64,000 nucleotides of DNA, taken from NCBI RefSeq assembly GCF_002115745.1, contig NZ_JFKB01000004.1, positions 248,001 to 312,000 on the forward strand, given 5' to 3'. Source of the stretch: Thalassospira alkalitolerans (GTDB lineage Bacteria; Pseudomonadota; Alphaproteobacteria; Rhodospirillales; Thalassospiraceae). Position 1 is the stretch's first letter; every line of letters starts with the position of its first letter. A program made the translations under genes and the position numbers. Shown piece by piece: positions 60,069 through 64,000 of the stretch. The notes beneath the pieces were generated by a model that was not told where the DNA came from, did not search any database, and saw only the letters and a program-made list of their open reading frames with translations.

Positions 60069-61460
60069 ATGAAAATATCCAAAACCATCCACCCGGACGG
60101 CCTGCCACAGCCCCAGCAAACCTTTGCCATCATCGCAGTGTTGCTGACTGTCATGATGGCGGTGCTGGACGGGTCGATCATGAATGTCGCCCTGCCCGCC
60201 ATCGCGCAGGATCAAAATGTCAGCCCGGCCCATGCCATCTGGGTCATCACCGCCTATCAACTGGCCGTTGTTGTCGGACTGTTGCCGTTATCGGCCCTTG
60301 GCGAGGCAATTGGCTTTCGCAAGGTTTATCTGGCCGGGATGGTGATTTTCGGCATTGCATCCGCCCTTTGCGCGTTTTCGCCCAATATCGAATTCCTGAC
60401 CTTTGCCCGTGTGTTGCAGGGCATCGGCGGTGCCGCGCTGATGAGCATCAACGCCGCCCTGATGCGCCATTCCGTGCCGCACGCCAAACTGGGCCGGGCG
60501 ATTGGTTTTATCGCCATGGTGGTATCGGTTTCGGCCGCCGCCGGGCCAACCATTGCCTCGGCCATTCTGGCGGTCACCACCTGGCACTGGCTGTTTTTGA
60601 TCAACATCCCGATTTCGATCATTGCAATTGTGCTGGGCAGTTTTGCCCTGCCCTATACCCATGCCTCGCGCACGCGGTTTGATTATGTCAGTGCGTTTTT
60701 AAATGTGCTGACATTCGGCGGCTTGATTTCCGCCCTTGGCAATATCGGCACCGATAACCATCCGATGCTGATTGCCGGTCTGTTCATCATGTCGATCACG
60801 AGCGGGGTATTTTTGGTCCGCCGCCAGTTTTCGCGTGAACGGCCGATGTTACCGCTTGATTTGCTGGCGCGCCCGGTATTTGCCTGCTCCATCGGATCAT
60901 CAATCTGCGGCTTTTGTGCGCAATTCATCGCCTTTGTCGCCCTGCCGTTTTATTTCCACGATGTTCTGGGGTTCAGCGCGGTCAATACCGGCCTGTTGAT
61001 GACACCATGGCCGGTCGCCACCGCCATCATCGCCCCCTTTGCCGGGCGGCTGGCCGATAAATATTCGCCAATCCATCTGACCGGCATCGGCATGGGTGTT
61101 TTTGCCATCGGATTGTTTTCCATCACCCTGATCCCCGCCGGTTCGGGAAGCGACGCCAGCCTGGCGATCATTGCCTGTCTGATGGTGTGTGGCTTTGGTT
61201 TTGGCCTGTTCCAATCGCCCAATAACCGCCTGATGATGACAAGTGCCCCGCGTGATCGAAGCGGCGGTGCCGGGGGCATGCTGGCCACTGCACGTCTGAC
61301 CGGGCAATCAATTGGCGCGGCACTGGCCGCAATCCTGATCGGCACCGGCGGCACGTTTGATCTGACCGCCATCATGGGGGTTGCCGCGGGCTTTGCCCTG
61401 CTGTCGGCCTTTATCTGCGAAGGCCGCAAATACGCCATCCGCACCGGCATTATTGCCTGA
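60069..61460 (+). CDS. MFS drug/compound exporter, DHA2-like
   Basis: Transporter of 463 residues with 14 predicted hydrophobic helices, as in proton-driven multidrug exporters. The helix-1 motif LDGSIMNVALPAIAQD (about 36-51) and RVLQGIGGAALMSINAALMR (about 116-135) are typical. GLLMTPWPVATAIIAPFAGR and AGGMLATARLTGQSIGAAL recur in the second half. The ATG at 60069 is one of three close possibilities (also 60060). With the MarR gene 60 bases downstream and the two operator copies upstream it forms an inducible exporter unit. Confidence 0.85.
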   Translation: MKISKTIHPDGLPQPQQTFAIIAVLLTVMMAVLDGSIMNVALPAIAQDQNVSPAHAIWVITAYQLAVVVGLLPLSALGEAIGFRKVYLAGMVIFGIASALCAFSPNIEFLTFARVLQGIGGAALMSINAALMRHSVPHAKLGRAIGFIAMVVSVSAAAGPTIASAILAVTTWHWLFLINIPISIIAIVLGSFALPYTHASRTRFDYVSAFLNVLTFGGLISALGNIGTDNHPMLIAGLFIMSITSGVFLVRRQFSRERPMLPLDLLARPVFACSIGSSICGFCAQFIAFVALPFYFHDVLGFSAVNTGLLMTPWPVATAIIAPFAGRLADKYSPIHLTGIGMGVFAIGLFSITLIPAGSGSDASLAIIACLMVCGFGFGLFQSPNNRLMMTSAPRDRSGGAGGMLATARLTGQSIGAALAAILIGTGGTFDLTAIMGVAAGFALLSAFICEGRKYAIRTGIIA

Positions 61461-61520
61461 TCTGGCGATAATCCAGGGTCCGGCCCCTGGGTTGCGAGAA
61501 CCGATAAAAGGAACATATCG

Positions 61521-61958
61521 ATGAGTGAGCATGTCAATACACATGTACCGGGCGAAACCCTTCACCGGTTGATCCATGCCTATAAGCGCGCCATGCGCGA
61601 CGGGCTGGCCGCCGCCGATATGCCGCTTCCGGTTTCGCATATGCGGACATTGAAATGGATTGTCAAAATGCCCGGCGTCACCGCGCAACATATCGCAGCC
61701 AGCACCGGGCAGGACAAAGGCCGCATAACACGGCTCATCAAAGAGCTGGAAGATAAAAACCTGATCGAACGCCACCCGCACCCCGAAGACCGACGGAGCC
61801 AGACCCTGCATTTGACACCAGAAGGCCATGCCTTGATGGACAATTTCAAAGACGTTGAAACCAAGGTCCGCACCCGCATGGCCGGCAATCTGAGCCAAAG
61901 CCAAATTCAGGATTTCAACCGGGTTGCCAGCCTGATGGCCGACAACCTCGAATCCTGA
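61521..61958 (+). CDS. MarR-family transcriptional regulator
   Basis: Winged-helix repressor of 145 residues. VTAQHIAASTGQDKGRITRL near 53-72 is the recognition helix region, followed by the wing with HPHPEDRRSQTLHLTPEGHA near 91-110. AAAAGGA precedes the ATG. It probably binds the two GTTGACAAAATCAAC copies upstream of the exporter and is released by a compound the exporter removes. Confidence 0.87.
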   Translation: MSEHVNTHVPGETLHRLIHAYKRAMRDGLAAADMPLPVSHMRTLKWIVKMPGVTAQHIAASTGQDKGRITRLIKELEDKNLIERHPHPEDRRSQTLHLTPEGHALMDNFKDVETKVRTRMAGNLSQSQIQDFNRVASLMADNLES

Positions 61959-61988
61959 CAAAAACAAAACATTCTACAGGAGCCTGGA

Positions 61989-62795
61989 ATGAACAGACCA
62001 GCACCCCGCGATCTGACCGTCATCGGCAAAACCTATGTCACGCCCAATATGCTGCGCGTGACCCTGGGCGGTGACGGCATCGCATCCTTCCCCGATGATC
62101 AGGCAAGCGCCTATGTCAAACTGATCTTCCCGATTGACGGCGATGAAAAGGGCCGCGTTATACGCCGGACTTATACCGTCCGTCATGACCGCATCACCGA
62201 TCAGGGCCGCCAGATTGATATTGATTTCGTCATGCATGGCACAGGCGATCATGATGCCGGTCATGATGCCGGGAATAACGCCGATCACGGCGGCCCGGCC
62301 TCGAACTGGGCGGTCAATTGCACCCCCGGCGATACCATCACCATCGGCGGTCCCGGCCCGAAAAAACTGGTCGATCCAACCGCAGACTGGTTCCTGATTG
62401 TCGGCGATATGACGGCCCTTCCCGCCATATCGGTCAATCTTGAAACCCTGCCATCCGATGCACGCGGCTATGCGATTATCGAAATCGCATCCGAGGCCGA
62501 TATGCAGGATTTAACCAGGCCTGATAACGTCACCCTCGAATGGGTAATCAACCCCAATCCCGGCACCAATGCCGATGCCCTGCCCGATGTGGTGGCAAAA
62601 CTGCCATGGGGCGATGGTCGCCCGTCGGTCTGGGCGGCCTGTGAATTTACCGCCATGAAAAAACTGCGCGATCATTTCCGTGGTAATCGCGGGCTTGGCA
62701 AGGATGATCTTTATATCTCAAGCTATTGGAAGCTTGGCATCAACGAAGACAACCACAAAGTCGTCAAGGCCGAGGACGCCCAAACCGCAGCCTGA
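61989..62795 (+). CDS. Siderophore-interacting protein (FAD-dependent ferric reductase family)
   Basis: Flavin reductase-type protein of 268 residues of the ViuB/SIP family, which releases iron from ferric siderophores in the cytoplasm. FAD site RRTYTVRHDR near 58-67, the NAD-region strand WFLIVGDMTALPAIS near 134-148, and the C-terminal hallmark SSYWKLGINEDNH near 243-255. An insertion of H/D/G repeats (GTGDHDAGHDAGNNADHGG near 86-104) is unusual. ACAGGAG precedes the ATG. It is 30 bases after marR and probably shares its message. Confidence 0.87.
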   Translation: MNRPAPRDLTVIGKTYVTPNMLRVTLGGDGIASFPDDQASAYVKLIFPIDGDEKGRVIRRTYTVRHDRITDQGRQIDIDFVMHGTGDHDAGHDAGNNADHGGPASNWAVNCTPGDTITIGGPGPKKLVDPTADWFLIVGDMTALPAISVNLETLPSDARGYAIIEIASEADMQDLTRPDNVTLEWVINPNPGTNADALPDVVAKLPWGDGRPSVWAACEFTAMKKLRDHFRGNRGLGKDDLYISSYWKLGINEDNHKVVKAEDAQTAA

Positions 62796-62850
62796 TTTCA
62801 ACCGTCTGAAAGCCTGCGCGGTACAACATATAAGCCGACAGCATATTAAC

Positions 62851-62878
62851 AGGATGGCCCTGCATCCGGGGCCATCCT
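62851..62878. terminator. Stem-loop between convergent sip and membrane-protein genes
   Basis: Ten-bp perfect stem AGGATGGCCC/GGGCCATCCT (62851-62860 and 62869-62878), 8-base loop, no T run. It lies 4 bases from the minus-strand stop. Confidence 0.55.
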
Positions 62879-62882
62879 GACC

Positions 62883-63572
62883 CTAGATATATTGCGAATG
62901 CAACCGCGCCATGCGCCGTCTGGCCAGCATCCCGGAATGCTGGGTGGTCTGCACCTGTTCGGGCCGCAGATTGCCGTTGCAATCATAAACAAATGTGCGG
63001 CTTGCCCCGATCACCCCTTTTTCCGAACTGTAAACCCCGATCACAATGAATTCGATGCGGCAATCCTGTCCGTTTTCATGGGCTTCATCGGGCAAAATCA
63101 CCCGCCCCTTTTGCGATATATCCTGATCGGATTTTTCAATATGCCGGCGGACCCGCGCCAAAAGATTGGGCATCGCGCCAAGTTCGATACATTTCCCCGA
63201 TGCCAGCGGCCCCTGCAAGGTAACTTCTTCAAGCCTTGCCTGATATTTACCGTTCCCATCGCCGCCGCTGACGTTCTCGCCGTCCTGACCCTGCTCCGGG
63301 TCGGCATCGGTCACGACCTCGCACAGGCGGGTATCACCGGCATCAAGACACAGCAAAACCGTTTCAATATGAATGGCTTCCTGGCTCATATTGCTGATCA
63401 GAAAGCGGGCCTTATGTGAATGACCCAGCATCTGATTGATCACGATTTTCGGGCGCCGTATCCGGCGATAGCTTGCAAATAAAAGCTGCGCATAAAAAAC
63501 CCAGACCAATAGCGTGGCAAAACTGGCAATGATTTGCAGAACGGCGCTGTGCTGTTCAATCCATGCGGTCAT
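62883..63572 (-). CDS. Membrane-anchored protein of unknown function
   Basis: Protein of 229 residues with one N-terminal hydrophobic helix at about 9-32 (IIASFATLLVWVFYAQLLF), then a soluble cytoplasmic or periplasmic part with strand-like sequence (KIVINQMLGHSHKARFLISN) and an acidic Gly/Asp/Asn stretch near 112-125. The ATG at 63572 has GAGG upstream. No domain is recognised. Its role is unknown. Confidence 0.65.
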   Translation of the reverse strand: MTAWIEQHSAVLQIIASFATLLVWVFYAQLLFASYRRIRRPKIVINQMLGHSHKARFLISNMSQEAIHIETVLLCLDAGDTRLCEVVTDADPEQGQDGENVSGGDGNGKYQARLEEVTLQGPLASGKCIELGAMPNLLARVRRHIEKSDQDISQKGRVILPDEAHENGQDCRIEFIVIGVYSSEKGVIGASRTFVYDCNGNLRPEQVQTTQHSGMLARRRMARLHSQYI

Positions 63573-63734
63573 CGGGGCCTCGTGAAACGGGGGCAAAGGG
63601 CAATTGTGTTTTCAAACGCCCCGCCAGCGCATTTGTTTCCACTCATCACCTGCCCGGCCTCTTTCACCATCCTGCAGACGGGGCCATATACCGGATCAGC
63701 CCAGGGTCAGGACCCTAGTTGCCCATACTATACG

Positions 63735-64000
63735 TCACGCTTCCTGATGGCAGTGACGCAGAAAATCGATCAGGGCCCGCACAGCGGGCGGTGTCGCCCG
63801 CTGTTTCGGATAATAAAGATACCAGCCGGGAAACGGCGGCGAATATTCTTCCAATATCGGCGTCAAAGAACCGCTTTCGATCATCGGCTGCATCCATCGC
63901 GACGACCAATAGGCAAAGGCAATGCCAACCCCTTGGGCGGCGGCCTTTAACGCCGTATCCCGGTGCGAAACAATCAACGGCCCCTCGACCGCCACACTGA
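63735..64000 (-). CDS. LysR-family regulator, C-terminal part
   Basis: The final 88 codons of a LysR effector-binding domain, cut by the window edge. PLIVSHRDTALKAAAQGVGI, WMQPMIESGSLTPILEEYSP and the last GWYLYYPKQRATPPAVRALI stretch are the standard end of the family, with the terminal RALIDFLR helix. The DNA-binding half and target lie beyond the window. Confidence 0.78.
   Translation of the reverse strand, partial: SVAVEGPLIVSHRDTALKAAAQGVGIAFAYWSSRWMQPMIESGSLTPILEEYSPPFPGWYLYYPKQRATPPAVRALIDFLRHCHQEA

Noticed and set aside
1-64000. tRNA, rRNA or prophage genes
   Set aside because: No cloverleaf, rRNA signature, integrase, transposase or phage structural protein was recognised on either strand.

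Overview
The window reads as chromosomal DNA of a metabolically versatile alphaproteobacterium, most likely a marine Rhodospirillales close to Thalassospira. This is inferred from overall protein character: LysR/PcaQ-controlled protocatechuate genes, several TRAP and ABC importers, an alphaproteobacterial TamA/TamB pair and choXWV-type choline uptake. No rRNA or tRNA gene was seen that could settle the taxonomy. Coding density is high and genes lie in operons with many 4-nt ATGA overlaps.

Layout. 1-3030: end of a choline/betaine ABC operon (choXWV-like). 3059-4338: a lone MoaD-like protein and a LysR regulator. 4505-14936: a ten-gene operon with a polyamine-type ABC importer, class III aminotransferase, BKACE (beta-keto acid cleavage) enzyme, acetylpolyamine amidohydrolase, FAD amine/amino acid oxidoreductase, M20 deacylase and RidA, probably a complete import-and-degradation route for an N-acylated amine or beta-amino acid. 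15012-20081: housekeeping-type enzymes, including a hydrolase-OsmC fusion, GNAT, thioesterase, ornithine cyclodeaminase family protein, arylformamidase-like hydrolase and an NTF2-like protein. 20090-28366: two divergent units (TRAP transporter, M81 MlrC-like metallopeptidase, D-threonine aldolase-like PLP enzyme; and RidA, RpiR regulator, PfkB kinase) around an intergenic region with three matching inverted repeats. 28373-34824: tamA-tamB. 35079-38200: a convergent pair in which two related GNAT modules are fused to an RLAN/RimK-like ATP-grasp ligase and to a C39-like cysteine peptidase. This is the best candidate here for a little-described system. 38394-40674: a sulfide-type phosphatase/transferase and YgaP-like membrane protein, TenA and GNAT. 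40730-53066: the full protocatechuate branch of the beta-ketoadipate pathway (pcaD C H G I J F and B), divergent pcaQ, a TRAP transporter preceded by a PcaQ-like site, and a PobR-like AraC regulator. 53153-56778: a secreted polysaccharide-lyase-like lipoprotein and an SsuABC/TauABC-type ABC importer. 57046-58290: a HI0933-type flavoprotein. 58291-59640: an AT-richer islet with unrecognised genes and GGGGACA repeats. 59644-63572: a small secreted CH/HCH protein, an MFS exporter with two matching operators, MarR, a siderophore-interacting protein and a membrane protein. The right edge holds the end of a LysR regulator.

Two regulatory themes stand out. Each of the five solute-binding-protein genes is followed by a strong stem-loop, in four cases before the next transporter gene and in one before an enzyme gene. 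Several regulators (RpiR, PcaQ, MarR) have matching inverted repeats beside the genes they would control.
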